Source: Alectoria sarmentosa (lineage: Eukaryota; Ascomycota; Lecanoromycetes; Lecanorales; Parmeliaceae). Taken from it: a stretch of 64,000 bases of DNA. The notes under the pieces are model-generated. The model saw only the letters and a program-made list of their open reading frames with translations. It ran no database searches and had not been told where the DNA came from. Made by a program: the position numbers and the translations under genes. Where the stretch lies: assembly GCA_009733775.1 (NCBI GenBank), contig WOGZ01000014.1:62001-126000 (forward strand), in the 5' to 3' direction. Below are positions 36,992-48,065 of the stretch, one piece after another (within the stretch, counting starts at the first letter, position 1; every line of letters begins with the position of its first letter).

Positions 36992-37757
36992 TTAAGCCAT
37001 AGCCACCTGCTCCACCTCGATCTTCGGTATCGCAGCCGCAGTTCCTCCAAGGTCGGTGCTCTTGGCTTTGGGATTCTTGGTGTAGTAGTTCGAGATGGCC
37101 GATTTGATCGCGTCTTCGGCCAGCATGGAGCAGTGTACTGTACTCGACGTTAGCACTCGATTCAGTCCTCCTTCATAATCCAGCGGAGGTATAGTGCGTA
37201 CGCTTCACAGGCGGCAAACATAACTCCCTAGCAATCTCCGTATTTCTAACCTTCCCCGCATCCTCCAGTGTCATCCCCCTCACCAGCTCAGTAAGGTAGC
37301 TGGAACTCGCAATCGCAGACCCGCATCCGAATGTCTTGAACTTCACATCAGAGATGGTATTGGTGGCGGGATCGACTTGAATCTGGAGCTTCATGACGTC
37401 CCCGCAGGCTGGTGCGCCAACGAGACCGGTACCCACATCTTGGGCATTCTTGTCCATCTTCCCGACATTGCGGGGCGCGGAGTAGTGGTCTAGGAGTGAG
37501 TGGATGTTAGCTGAGCGTTCGTGAATTGGGGTCGTGGAGCAGGGTGGGAGAATGGTTGCAGGCTTCTCGGGGCTGCAGGTCGCGTAAAGGGAAAAGAACC
37601 GATGAGATAGGGGAAGCTTATCTTTCTCATGGTAGCATCGCTTCGCTGTTGTTGATGCTGGTGCAACGATGCGTGCTTGTGAGCTGATGGCGGGTCGAAC
37701 GGATGTGGAGAGCGCTCTGCTGGCGCGCGGCGCCGCAGCGATGACTCTTTTGAGCAT
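36992..37757 (-). CDS. ISU1: Mitochondrial iron-sulfur cluster assembly scaffold protein
   Basis: Mitochondrial matrix scaffold on which [2Fe-2S] clusters are built by Nfs1 with frataxin. Exons 37622-37757, 37202-37495 and 36992-37137 give 191 aa. A basic presequence (MLKRVIAAAPRASRAL) leads to the mature domain HEKVLDHYSAPRNVGK. Cluster ligands lie in GLVGAPACGD, FGCGSAIASSSY and LHCSMLAEDA. The Hsp70-binding motif LPPVK is present. The first intron (37496-37621, 126 bp) starts ATAAGC and ends CAC. Only this AT-AC splice gives the conserved HEK-VLDHY; read through, the intron is an open 42-codon insertion. The second intron is GT-AG (37138-37201). The end IPKIEVEQVAMA is unusual only in detail. 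Essential gene in relatives. Confidence 0.94.
37496..37621 (-). other. Probable AT-AC intron in ISU1
   Basis: 5' border AAAG/ATAAGC and 3' border CACTCAC/TCCTAG. A CTAAC branch-like motif lies about 11 nt before the 3' end. G + TC restores the Val codon of VLDHY. No GT-AG pair in the interval yields the conserved residues. Confidence 0.75.
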
Positions 37758-38179
37758 TGTGATTGTAGGTGCGAAGTGTGCAGTAATTGTGGATTGAATT
37801 AGGACTGAGAATTGGGGTTCGAGAGTGGTGAAGTTGAAATGTAGAATGCAGCACGTGGTTGAAGAAGCTAGCGATGACCGCATTTTATGTACAAAGTCCG
37901 CACTTTTGCCACTAAGAAAAACGTCACGTGATTTAGATGATTGGAGAGCCAAACATCATTTTCACGAAAGAGAAAGCCATTCTTGGCAGATATCATCTGC
38001 ATTCATCTTCACAACTAAACTATGCAACAGCAAACATAGCTCACAATTCGCCGATGCTATGCATTTTGCTGGAAACATCGCTCATGCACGCTCGTAAGGA
38101 CACTTTCCACCATATCCTATCCCTCGAGATCATTATTGAAACGCCAGCAGTGACTGAGTGGAGCGACTGCTTCTAACAA
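37758..38179. promoter_or_regulatory. ISU1 upstream region
   Basis: About 420 bp between the ISU1 start and the CSN3 stop. It should hold the ISU1 promoter. No specific site is recognised. Confidence 0.4.
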
Positions 38180-39963
38180 TCACAGGTCAGCCATCATATC
38201 CTCATCATGCTCAAAAGCATCACCATGCGTCATCCAAGGACTCTCGTCCATGCCACCCTCTATATCGTTCAGGCGTGTCTTCTTCGCTTTCTTGGCATCC
38301 GCAATGTAGTCTTTGTTGAGACTCAACTTTCGGTCAGCTTCACGAATGTGCTCCATCAGTAACTTAATTTTTCGGGTCTGTTTCTCCAAATGTTGATGTT
38401 GCTGCTCTTCTGTACGAGACAGTGGCCCGCTTGTAGAATCCGAGAATCGTAAGATCCAGGAAGCTGGATCATTCGATGGTTGAGAGATGGTAGCGTTCAA
38501 AACGCCAGTAGAGATGAGGTGAATCACGTAGTCTCCAGTGCCAGCATAATCGTTGGGATCCGGTGACGTGCGACGTGCGATGTCAGCTACTGTCAATGCG
38601 GCAAAGGTCTTCCCAAGCTGTAGAACGGAAAATTGACGGAAGGCACTGATCACTTGTACTATAAGGCCCCGGTTGAAGTCCTGGCGGTGTCAGGGAGCAA
38701 CCCGAGAAAGGAGCTCAATGCTCATGCGGTGTAATAGAAGACTTACTGGAGCCCACCATGCTTCACCAGCAGTAGCTTCCGCGATGAGTCTTTGATCAGA
38801 CTCCTCGTTGAGAATGCCATCTTTGAAAACCTCGGCTAGTCTATCATAAGCCTTGCAGATTGCGTGATATTGCTTTGTAGCGTGTTGACTTATTGTTTTC
38901 GGCAAGCCCAATGGCTGCAGATGAAATTGTCAGAAAGAGCTCTGGTAATACTTTCAGGTCCATATACATCACTTACATGTCCTTTATACAGTAGGCTAAC
39001 GAGCACCCACTTCTTGTAAGCATCCACTTGGATCTTGCTGACATTACTGATCATAGGCGACATGATGACGATTTCAAGGAAATGGAGTGCTCGCTTCCAT
39101 TTCTTCAGGCCCATGAAGACCATAGCGCCGTAGAGAAAGTAGATGAGATGGTCTCTATATTCCAGCTTAGCTGATAAGCCTGAGTCTGGGGTGATGAAGG
39201 TGGAACTGGAGTCATGATGTGATGAGAGGTGAGGAAACATGCTGTTCTCGGCCGATTTGTTTGTGGTAGGCGGGAAGTGGAAGATGTTGTGATCTAGTAC
39301 TGGCAACGCTGCGGTGTAAGCACGTGCTTCGAGGCATAAGCAGGCAAAGGTGGTATGTGATGATGTGAAGGTCGAGCCTGACTCGTCCACGCGTAGTATG
39401 GCTGATCTAATAGGAGGTATAGCTGCCCAAGGCTGGAAACGTCATTGATTGCTTCGTTTGGCAGTTCTTCTTAGATGGAGAACTTACCTGCGAGACTCGC
39501 TGGGCTTTGATTGCTGTATATTCTATGAGCCGCCGAAGCTCGATGCCTACATATCTGATCTGACGCTCATCGAAGCGTTCCATGAAGTCCAACATCTTCT
39601 GCCATAGTGCTGATCCTGGATGGAATGCATCTGATATCGAGCCGGACTTTTGCTTGCCACCAGAGCTACAGATGTGAGCGAGTAACGTGTATAGGTAGGG
39701 AAGTGTGTTTTTTGAGGGATCGATGATCTGTATATCGGCACTATGTCAATTAAAGCTCCAAATACCTCTCATATAAGATAGATCATACATACATCGAGAA
39801 GATCGCCTCCTCCAGGAACACCCGAGGTGAGCTTGCTTGCAGGTATTGTGTTGATGTGGTGAACTAAGTTCTTGATGTGTTTGTCGTATTCCGAATCTGA
39901 TGGGGGTTTGGCAGGTTCTGGATGGGGAGGAAAGGAGAGAAGCTGAGGGAGAAGTGCGTCCAT
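38180..39963 (-). CDS. csnC: COP9 signalosome subunit 3
   Basis: Subunit of the COP9 signalosome, which removes Nedd8 from cullins and in filamentous fungi links light, development and secondary metabolism. Exons 39793-39963, 39488-39727, 38977-39432, 38747-38914 and 38180-38680, all phase 0, give 511 aa. The start is MDALLPQLLSFPPHP. The helical repeat region includes LVHHINTIPASKL, YFLYGAMVFMGLKKWKRALHFLEIVIMSP and YKKWVLVSLLYKGHPLGLP. The PCI-type winged helix reads QFSVLQLGKTFAALTVADIA. The tail is acidic with DEDMMADL. CSN3 is recognised from overall pattern and the conserved YKK...LL.G sequence; confusion with the proteasome lid subunit Rpn3 is unlikely at this length. It shares a 545-bp divergent promoter with PRO2. 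Confidence 0.85.
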
Positions 39964-40507
39964 GGTGATTAGCTATTACTTGTAGTCCTAAAGCTCTGGA
40001 GACTCGTTGGTGTAAGGAATCGTTCCCTTGGCCTGTCAATGTCCACGAAACATGGATAATCTTCGGAGAAGTAATCGGCGGACCAAGAAGATCATAGGCG
40101 CCCAAAGCGCAATAACATAGCCGCGCTCCCGCGGTAGGCGAAAGCTGAGTCTTCTCCAACTTCAACAGGCTTCACGAAAACCTTAAAAGGTATGAGGATT
40201 AGTATGATTTAACAGTCATCGAGAACTGCAAACAGTATACCCCCTGATTTATCTCGCCCTACAGAGTCAGCCATGCTCTTCTTGTTTTGTGTGAAATGGT
40301 GAAGGATCTCACAAGGTCATTTTTGGGAGCTAAGCAACGGTGCTAGCGAGGACTGTTACGTGCAAAAGGACCCCAATCTCCGCACTTTTAGCTCAATATT
40401 ACACCAATTGTTTCTCTGCTTCTCCGGGGCAGCCTATCTCTCTCTGTCCCTTGCATTTGGTATTAGTCTCTCAGTGGCTGCCGTTGCTCTCGCGTTCTAG
40501 CGGCAAA
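39964..40507. promoter_or_regulatory. Divergent promoter region of CSN3 and PRO2
   Basis: 545 bp between opposite start codons. No specific binding site is recognised. Confidence 0.45.
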
Positions 40508-42077
40508 ATGTCATTGACAGACTTATCACCACTGGAAGTAGCTAAAGCAGCCTCAATTTCTTCTCGAAATCTGGCCGTTCTATCGACCCAAGCTCGAGAT
40601 GACGCATTGACTGCTATACACGGGGCTTTGCAAGAGGCAAAAGATACCATTCTAGCTGCCAATGCAAAAGATCTCGAGTTGGCAACTAAGGCAGCCGAAC
40701 ATGGGGAGCTGAGTCAGAGCGTGCTGAAGAGACTGGACTTGGGAAGGAAGGGTAAATGGGAGGACATGTTGCAGGGTATACTGGATGTTCGAGACCTTGA
40801 AGACCCTGGTGAGGGATTTCTAAGAAGATGTGCCGTACACGAAGGCTGATAGGTCGTACAATGGGTCTTACAGAGGCCTTGCACCACAGTCCACCGTGAG
40901 GAAGATTTTTTGAAACTGTGGTGCATGGTTTCTGTGAGATTGGTACGAGACAGTCAATAAGATCACTCTAAGGACGAGGCTGGATGATGGCCTTGGGCTG
41001 GAAAGATTTACATGCCCAATTGGAGTCCTGTTGATCATCTTTGAGGCTCGTCCAGAAGTCATCGCCAACATAGCTTCCCTGGCTATAAAGTCTGGAAATG
41101 CAGCTATTCTTAAAGGTGATTCCATAGACGAAAGCGCCTAGTAGCAGCACTGACAATGCTCAGGCGGCAAGGAAACTACACTCTCCTTCCGCGCGATCTC
41201 TACGACCATCTCCAACGCCTTGACTAACACCCTAGTCCCCAACGCCTCGATTCAGCTCGTCACTGCTCGAGACCTCATAACCTCTCTTCTTGACCTCGAC
41301 AAGTACATCGATCTCGTCATACCGCGTGGCTCCAACGAATTGGTCCGGTACATCAAGAACAACACTCGCATCCCCGTCCTTGGCCATGCGGATGGCCTTT
41401 GCAGTATTTACATTCACAAGGATGCAGACCCAGAGATGGCTGTGAAGATTTTGATAGACGCTAAGCTAGGCTATCCAGCTGCTTGCAATGCAGTCGAGTC
41501 GCTGCTCGTGGACGAAGCTGCGCTCTCCACTCTTCTTCCACCAGTAGCATCAGCTCTTTTGAAGAAAGGTGTATCGCTCCGCTGCGACACTGAATCCAAA
41601 CGTGTCCTGTCCACTGTCCTTCCAAAAAACGAGGCTTTGATCCTCCAAGACGCAACAGAAGAAGACTATACTACCGAATTCCTCGCTCCAATCCTCGCCA
41701 TCAAAACCATCCCCACGCCCCCCGACGCTTCCCCCAGCACCTCCTGCAGTCTCGCAGTCGCCCACATCAACGCCCACTCCTCAAAGCACACCGACGCGAT
41801 TCTGACTTCCTCCCCAGAAATAGCAAATCAATTCCAATCCGGCGTGGATTCGGCTTGCGTTTTCTGGAACACAAGCACGAGAATGGCGGATGGTATGAGG
41901 TTCGGTTTTGGCACCGAGGTGGGCATTAGCACGAATAAGATCCATGCGAGGGGGCCGGTGGGATTGGAGGGGTTGATGATTTATAAATATCGGATTAATG
42001 GGAGTGGGCAGGTTGCGGGGGATTATGGGGAGGGCGGAAAGAGGTGGAGGCATGAGCGGTTGCCGTTGGATGGATGA
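40508..42077 (+). CDS. PRO2: Gamma-glutamyl phosphate reductase (proline synthesis, second step)
   Basis: Cytosolic NADPH-dependent enzyme (EC 1.2.1.41) that reduces gamma-glutamyl phosphate to glutamate semialdehyde. Exons 40508-40808, 40954-41115 and 41164-42077 give 458 aa. Splices restore LEDP-VNKITLRTRL and AAILKGGKETTLSFRAI. Family blocks are CPIGVLLIIFEARPEVIANIASLAIKSGNAAI, IDLVIPRGSNELVRYIKNNTRIPVLGHADGLC, and YPAACNAVESLL with the catalytic Cys, then the C-terminal GTEVGISTNKIHARGPVGLEGLM. Intron 1 (40809-40953) is 145 bp long and holds an imperfect hairpin. The start MSLTDLSPLEVAKAAS matches relatives; an upstream in-frame ATG at 40340 would add an unconserved extension. Confidence 0.94.
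40867..40938. repeat. Imperfect 24-bp inverted repeat inside PRO2 intron 1
   Basis: Arms 40867-40890 and 40915-40938 match at 20 of 24 positions, with GCACCACAGT perfect at the inner ends. They could fold within the transcript or be a small insertion relic. Confidence 0.65.
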
Positions 42078-42386
42078 AGGAATCGGTGTCAAAAAGTTTC
42101 ATGAGTTTAAAAATTCGGCTCAGGAAACGTGCCAATCATGGATCAACTGTTCAGCTTCTGTAGACTATTTCACAAATGTTAGCTTTGCATTTCGGAGCAT
42201 AGAAATTGATTTGATTTGTTTGTCCATTGCTAGTTGAGAAGCCATGAGCTTCTGGAATTGCATTTATTGCTCCACTCGACTCTCCATTTCCACCAAAGCC
42301 CGTAGCAAGCTGTCCACTCGTCCGTCCATCCACGCACTTGCAACCGAGTCTCGCATACAGATAGCTTGTCACATCGTAGCCACCAC
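42078..42386. other. Convergent intergenic region, PRO2 to eL18
   Basis: About 309 bp between two 3' ends. No gene is seen. Confidence 0.4.
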
Positions 42387-43288
42387 CTAGACCTTGAAAC
42401 CCCTAGATCGTCTCCTTCCACGAGCACGCTCGAACTTCCTACCCTTGCTCTCAACGTAGGGTTTCTGCATTTTTATACAAGTCAGCCATCACATCCTCAG
42501 ATGACTTCTCCGATTCAAAAGCCACATGTAGACCAAAGCAAGACTCACCTTCCCACTGTGAGGTCCAAATCCAAAATGCTTCACCGCCTCCCTCGCATTC
42601 TTCGGTCCCCGCAATAATAGCGTATTACTCCCCGTCGGTGCCCTGAGTGCCAACTGATCCATTGTCAAGCACTCCCCACCCGCCTTCTCAATCCTAGCCC
42701 TTGCCGTAGCTGTGAAGTGAAGCGCGGCAATGGTAAGTTTCTCGGGCACTTTCAGCAGGCGGATATCGTCGGTGATAGTACCAACCACGACGATCGTTTT
42801 GTCCGTGGGTGCCATTTTCTCGCGGGTGCCGCGGGAGGCGAGCATGGCGAGCCGGCTGAGGGACAGAGGTGGACGGTTGGTGCGAGACATGAAGAGGCGG
42901 CGGAGAACGACTTTGTTGAAGTTTGAGTCGGTTCTCCCTGTGTTGGTTAGTGTCAGAAGAAATGTATAAGATGTCTGCCTGTGGAACATAGAAGGGAAAG
43001 GTTGCAGGTGGGGGATACAACGTACGAGCTAGGAAGCGGTAGAGCTTGACGAGCAACTTGAGGTAGACGTTGTCACTCTTGGGCGCTTTGCGGTGCGTGC
43101 TGCGCACATGATGCTTGTCGAGATCGATACCTGTAAGATTGCAACTCGATCAGCTTTCTGGTCCTCCATTCTCAGACGTCGGGCAACATTGAAGCTCCCT
43201 TGATTGCGTCTGGGTTCGAGAGAGCAGGAAACCCTTGAGACTGATAGGCCCATAGGAGCGATCGCATCAGATTGAGAGACTCACCCAT
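42387..43288 (-). CDS. RPL18: 60S ribosomal protein eL18
   Basis: Component of the large ribosomal subunit. Exons 43285-43288 (ATGG only), 43026-43130, 42549-42937 and 42387-42464 give 191 aa, the size expected for eL18. The joined sequence reads MGIDLDKHHVRSTHRKAPKS, then LVKLYRFLARRTDSNFN, NRPPLSLSRLA, RIEKAGGECLTMDQLALRAPTG and HFGFGPHSGKKPYVESKGRKF, ending RRRSRGFKV. A four-base first exon followed by a long first intron (154 bp) is typical of fungal ribosomal-protein genes and is often linked to regulated expression. It is an intact housekeeping gene. Confidence 0.95.
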
Positions 43289-44106
43289 CTTTGCGGTTGT
43301 TGATTGTCGCTGATTGTTGTCAATGCTGAAGATGAGGTCGAGGTGTAGATTTGCTACTCTTTCTACTAGCGTGATATCTTTGCGTGGGCTCGCTTATTTT
43401 GCCCGCGGTAGGGCTGAACTTTTCAGCGGCGAGAGCGAGAGAAAACATTTGGATCATGAGTCTGACATTCGTATCTATTAAAGTGGCTACTCATTGGTTC
43501 CCTTTCGGCGATTCTACATCAGGGTCAGCGTTTTCAGGTTGGGACGTATGATACGGGCCGAGTGAATGTTGTTGTAGAGGGTTTCTATCTAAGGACAGCA
43601 CATGTGGTCTTCTGGCTTGGTGGCGACGCCTTGCTAAGGAGCGTTTGAATGGAATTGCTTGGATAAGGTGATGAAGGACATCTATCCAGATTAGTGTCTT
43701 TTAGTAGAATTATCTACATCACTAGTATAAAATAAAAGAGTCAACAATTCATTGGATGTGATTAGGGTCTATATTCTGTCTTTTATGTCTTCTGCTCAAT
43801 CTGTTACTGACTGCATTTTTATACATTCATGCTGGACCTATCTATTCTAGCATTAGCGTTCCAGCATTACCTTTCCAGATGCAGAGGCCTCTCTATGGTG
43901 TAAAGAGGCTTCCTGATCTTATAAGATTAATGCAACAAGCATGCTCCCAATGCCGCTTGAAAACAAAACCAGATGCTACCAGCCATGCCCGCACTGAACG
44001 TCTGATATTCACAAAAAATCAAAGTATGTTGCTTGGGTATCGTCCTTCCCTAATGTGCGCGATCAAAGATTGACAGCGTTCGCATATTGCTATTGGCGGC
44101 CGAAAT
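43289..44106. promoter_or_regulatory. RPL18 promoter region
   Basis: About 820 bp between the RPL18 start and the carrier stop. A GCGGTAGGGCTGAAC stretch about 120 bp upstream of the start resembles the telobox-like TAGGG boxes of ribosomal-protein promoters. No gene is seen. Confidence 0.4.
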
Positions 44107-45317
44107 TTAAGCCTCGTCGTCTTCGCCCATGCGGACAAAGAAATCTCGGGTAACTTCAAAGCTCAAGAAGCTGCTGGCCATGCTTGGGGCGACCTTGAGC
44201 AGATTTGGTACGATACCCTTGTAGAAACCGCGGAGGCCTTCTTGAGAAGCGATGATTCTAATGGCGTCGAAGATCCCTTTGTATCTGTAGCCCATGCTTT
44301 TCATCTTGTTGATTTGAAACCTGCGGCGAAGAACATCACTGCCAAGGTCAGTCTTCGTCTCAATAAGCGCGAATAGAGTGTCATACAGAGGGTACGTGCA
44401 AGTCTGAGCGATGGCTCCCGAAATAGCACCTGCGAGGAGCTTTCGCCAATTTGAGGGATTCTTGTCACCTTCAGGGGTCAAGTACTGTCTCACTGACTCG
44501 TAGGTCATGAAGTTCAGACCGACCTAGATATATCAGCAGGAGAAAAAACTGCGTGTAACGAGGCGCCGCTCACATATGGTGCAACGCCAGCTATCGTTGG
44601 AATGTAGCCACCATACAAGGCCAAAATGCCCCCTTCAGTCTTGCATACGTTGACCATGATTTTCCACATTCCAGGCATATTCTTCTTTTCCGCCTCTGAA
44701 AGCCCAGCAAAGTCTGCGGTCTGCACAGAAAGGCGAGTTCTCACGAGATCGAGCGGGTAGGTGAAGGTCACTGATGTTATCCCCGCAAGCCCTCCACACA
44801 AGAGATTCTTCCAAGGCGCTGTAGGGACACCCTGCTGAATTCCTGCGAACTATTTCGCATAACGATAAGCATGGTCCTGAAAACTCGAGAGTGGGCTGCA
44901 ACGACATTGGCTGCCCTGGCTTGGTCTGCCTACCTTTTTGTAGAAGTTGTAGCTCGAAAATTGCACAGCAGAATAGGGTATTATCCGTATGCAATTAGCG
45001 CCATTGCCTCGCATAAATCCCCTCCAGCCTTCATCTCTCCACATCTTCTTGAGGCCTTGCCCAACAGGCAGCTTGTATTCCGTCCTCCCAACACTCTGTA
45101 TTTGATACAGTATTTTGAGGCGTTCGAGTGGTGACACTACCGTTCTTGAGACGGCTCCAGCAACACCTCCTGCCAGAAAAGCGGCAAAAACGGGCTGGGC
45201 TATTGTATGCCGTAACTGTATCATCCTTGACAGTGGTGCAGGACGATGGGACTCCTGACCTTCTACCCCAGCCACGGGCGAAGGCTCTTTCCGATCGACA
45301 CTCATGGCGAAGGACAC
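44107..45317 (-). CDS. Mitochondrial carrier family protein (Ypr011c-like)
   Basis: Inner-membrane solute carrier with three repeats of the family. Exons 44934-45317, 44574-44849, 44387-44523 and 44107-44338 give 342 aa. The three signature loops are SPLERLKI, YPLDLVRTRL and YPLDVLRRRF; the last is seen only after removing the 48-bp intron 44339-44386, which is open in frame. Other marks are RGFMRGNGANCIRIIPYSAVQFSSY and VAPYVGLNFMTYESV. The best match by eye is the yeast Ypr011c type (adenosine phosphosulfate carrier) rather than the Leu5/CoA type, but the substrate is inferred from similarity only. The start at MSFAMSV could also be the second Met four residues later. Confidence 0.88.
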
Positions 45318-45960
45318 CCGAGTCCAAAATACCTCTCAACCTTGCTGTGAAGCAAGAAATGTATGTCTTGTTTGGTGATTCGACAGACTGTGAGGTTGTG
45401 ACAATCTGCAGCGCAGACCTTGGGAACTTCTGGCCAGGAAGGCATACAGGTATGGCCGACGCGGCGAATATATGAACGACACTGCCTCTTCGCGATCGAA
45501 AGCTGATTCCATGAAATGCAATTTGCTGTGGGCGTGTTTGAGTTGTTTTCAGTGCGTCCGTAGGGAGTAGAAACTAGAAAGTAGCCTTATTTTTGGTTCT
45601 CGCCCCTTGCAAAGCTTGCCCGTATTGGGCTGTGCCCACGAATTGTGGCGATTTTGGAAGGAACGCCAATCTCAAGCAGATTTTGTGGCACGACACTGAG
45701 AAACCTATTAATTCAGTGCGTGCTCGTCAATTGAAAGACATTGGACAGATTTATAGGATTTTCCCCCGCAAGATGCATGTCATTGAATATGTTCGACCGA
45801 GGAACGCTGACTCATCATGCGTTAGTGGCTTGGCGAATCTAGTCCAACATTCTGACCTCGAAACTCTTCCATTGCACAGGGCAAGCAACCCGTAGATATC
45901 ATTCAAACCTTCACTTATCGCAATTTTCAAATAATACTATAAGAGCACGCGACCCTCATC
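45318..45960. promoter_or_regulatory. Divergent promoter of the carrier and RRM genes
   Basis: About 640 bp. No specific motif or additional gene is seen. Confidence 0.4.
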
Positions 45961-46886
45961 ATGTCGCGAGGAGGTGGTACAACTCTCTACGTCACTGGCT
46001 TCGGCCATGGGACGCGAGCCCGTGATCTGGCCTACGAATTCGAACGGTACGCCCATAGCCCCTACGAACCTCCCTTCCTTCCTCGTCCTAGCCTATCCTC
46101 CAAATCAATGGATAGACGGGCACGATACCTACTCATGTCTTCCCGTCTCCGTCCTGCGGCCTTCTCATCGCCTCGGCCGCCCAATTCTAACTCACCCTTA
46201 GCTATGGACGCCTTGTGCGATGCGACATTCCCGCTCCACGAAGCGCTGCAAGCAGACTGTATGTCTCCCAGGCAAGGCGCTATCGCTGTCTCGGAACTTC
46301 TTTGCATACTCACACGGTCAGCAGATTCGCTTTCGTCGAATACGAGAGTCGCCGTGATGCAGATGACGCCTATCATGAGATGCACAACAAGCGTCTTGGG
46401 CGAGATGATGTACTGAAAATTGAGGTATTAAGCATCTGACTCTACCTCCTCTTTCAAGCAGAGCTGACCATTAGCTTAGTGGGCCCGTACGCCTCCTTCC
46501 GCTTCCTGGCGGTTTGACTCCGGCCGTGACGCACGGGGTGGTGACCGTGGTCCAGGCAGTCGTCGTGATCGCTCTCCTCGTCGCCGATCAGCATCTCCAC
46601 CCCGTCGTGGCAGAGGCGACTATTCCCCGCGCAAAGACGATCGTCGCGAGCGTGACTACGACAGGCGTGACCGAGACCGCTCTCGAAGCCCAGACGATAG
46701 AGATCGCGAGATGAAAGATGTAGATCGTCGTCGCGACATTGACGACGACCGTGAAAACACCAATGGGGATGACCGCAAAGGTAGCCTTACCAATATCTAG
46801 GCTCTAGAACAGCGGCTGATCAGTCTTCTCTAGTCGACGTGGGATCTCCCATCCCTGCTCACGACGAGCTTGATACCGCCGAATAG
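45961..46886 (+). CDS. RRM protein with Arg/Ser/Asp-rich tail (SR-type splicing factor)
   Basis: Nuclear RNA-binding protein. Exons 45961-46046, 46202-46258, 46325-46424, 46480-46780 and 46834-46886 give 198 aa. One RRM occupies the N-terminal half: TTLYVTGFGHGTRARDLAYEFERYGRLVRCDIP, with RNP2 LYVTGF and RNP1-like FAFVEYES after the third splice. The tail is built of RRD, RSP, RDRDRSRSP and DRDRE repeats, a substrate for SR-protein kinases. The final intron (46781-46833) is optional; read through, the protein ends a few codons later at TAG. Relatives act in splicing or mRNA export (S. pombe Srp2/Srp1-like). All splice sites are GT-AG. Confidence 0.87.
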
Positions 46887-48065
46887 ACAACTTTCGCAGA
46901 CGTGCGTCTCAGAGATTCAGCAGTGGAGGATATCGATCACACCAAACGTGTTCCGATCTAAGACTTGAATGGCAGTAAAATTGTACGCATGGAAGGGGGT
47001 TCTTACATAGGTCGAGTATCGGGCTTACATTTCCTTTTGCGTGGACCCTTTCTGTCTCTAACTCGCAAGCAAAGCATGCTGGAGTTTGGGTGGTAATCAA
47101 GATGGGCTTAATGGTCAGCAGCTCGGTTCTTCATCTCGATCCGACGGCGGAGCTTCCTTATCCTGTACCATCGAGACGAACCCTTCCATAGACCAGTCCA
47201 CCTCAACAAAAGTCTACTAGAAACTCCTGCCGTCGACCTCCTTCCTTCCTCCTACCGTAACCTCGTCGTCCACCTCCGCTCCTCGTCCGCGTCTTAAACC
47301 GCGCCCTTCCTTCTCTCTTACCCCCGCCCTTTCCTTTCGATCAGTACTTCCTCCTACAATCGCCCTCCTCGGTCATCCTGCAATCGCCTCAGAACATACT
47401 GGGTGGTCATTGGGAAACGAGGTAGGTCTTTCGAGTTTTTCCTGACTCTTACATTCCAGAAATATCTAGATAGTTTGATCTACGTCCTTGGATCACAGAC
47501 ATTAGTTAGCGCATTAAGTCTGGTCTCTGAAAATGGTTAGATATAGTCCTGCCCCCTATGCCGTATTTCGATCGCTGTCTTTGATATTTGTGCGTTTGAC
47601 GGAGGCAGTGTCTTCACTTCACTCTTGGTTTTCGCGACGAATGCCTGCTCTAAAACGCCTGCAGCCCAACGCTATGAAAGGCCAGATCATGTGCAGAATG
47701 TGGCTTCTCTTTGCAGTCAAGCTAGTTGGTCTATGAAGGTTGCATAGCCCAGCTGGATACAAACTGGGTATCACTTCGAGAGCGTAATAGTGCAAGGCAG
47801 ATATACAGACTCAATGAGGGAAATCGATCCCAACTCCAGATTCTATATAAGGGGCGTAACTTGGACTCACCCGCCTGGCGTGCAAACATGGGACCTGGAG
47901 AAGAAACTTGTTAGACAGATCCGATTGAGATATCTGAAGCTTAAATCTATCACGTTGAGGCTCTTGTGCCCATCATCAGTAGATGTGTTCTATTGATTAT
48001 CAGATTTTGCAAAGGTCTCCTATCAAATCTTGTTCGCGGGAGATAGAAGAGCCGACTCGAATTTA
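46887..48065. other. 1.2-kb convergent intergenic region
   Basis: Pyrimidine-rich stretches occur at 47220-47400. No coding sequence, repeat or RNA gene is recognised. Confidence 0.4.
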
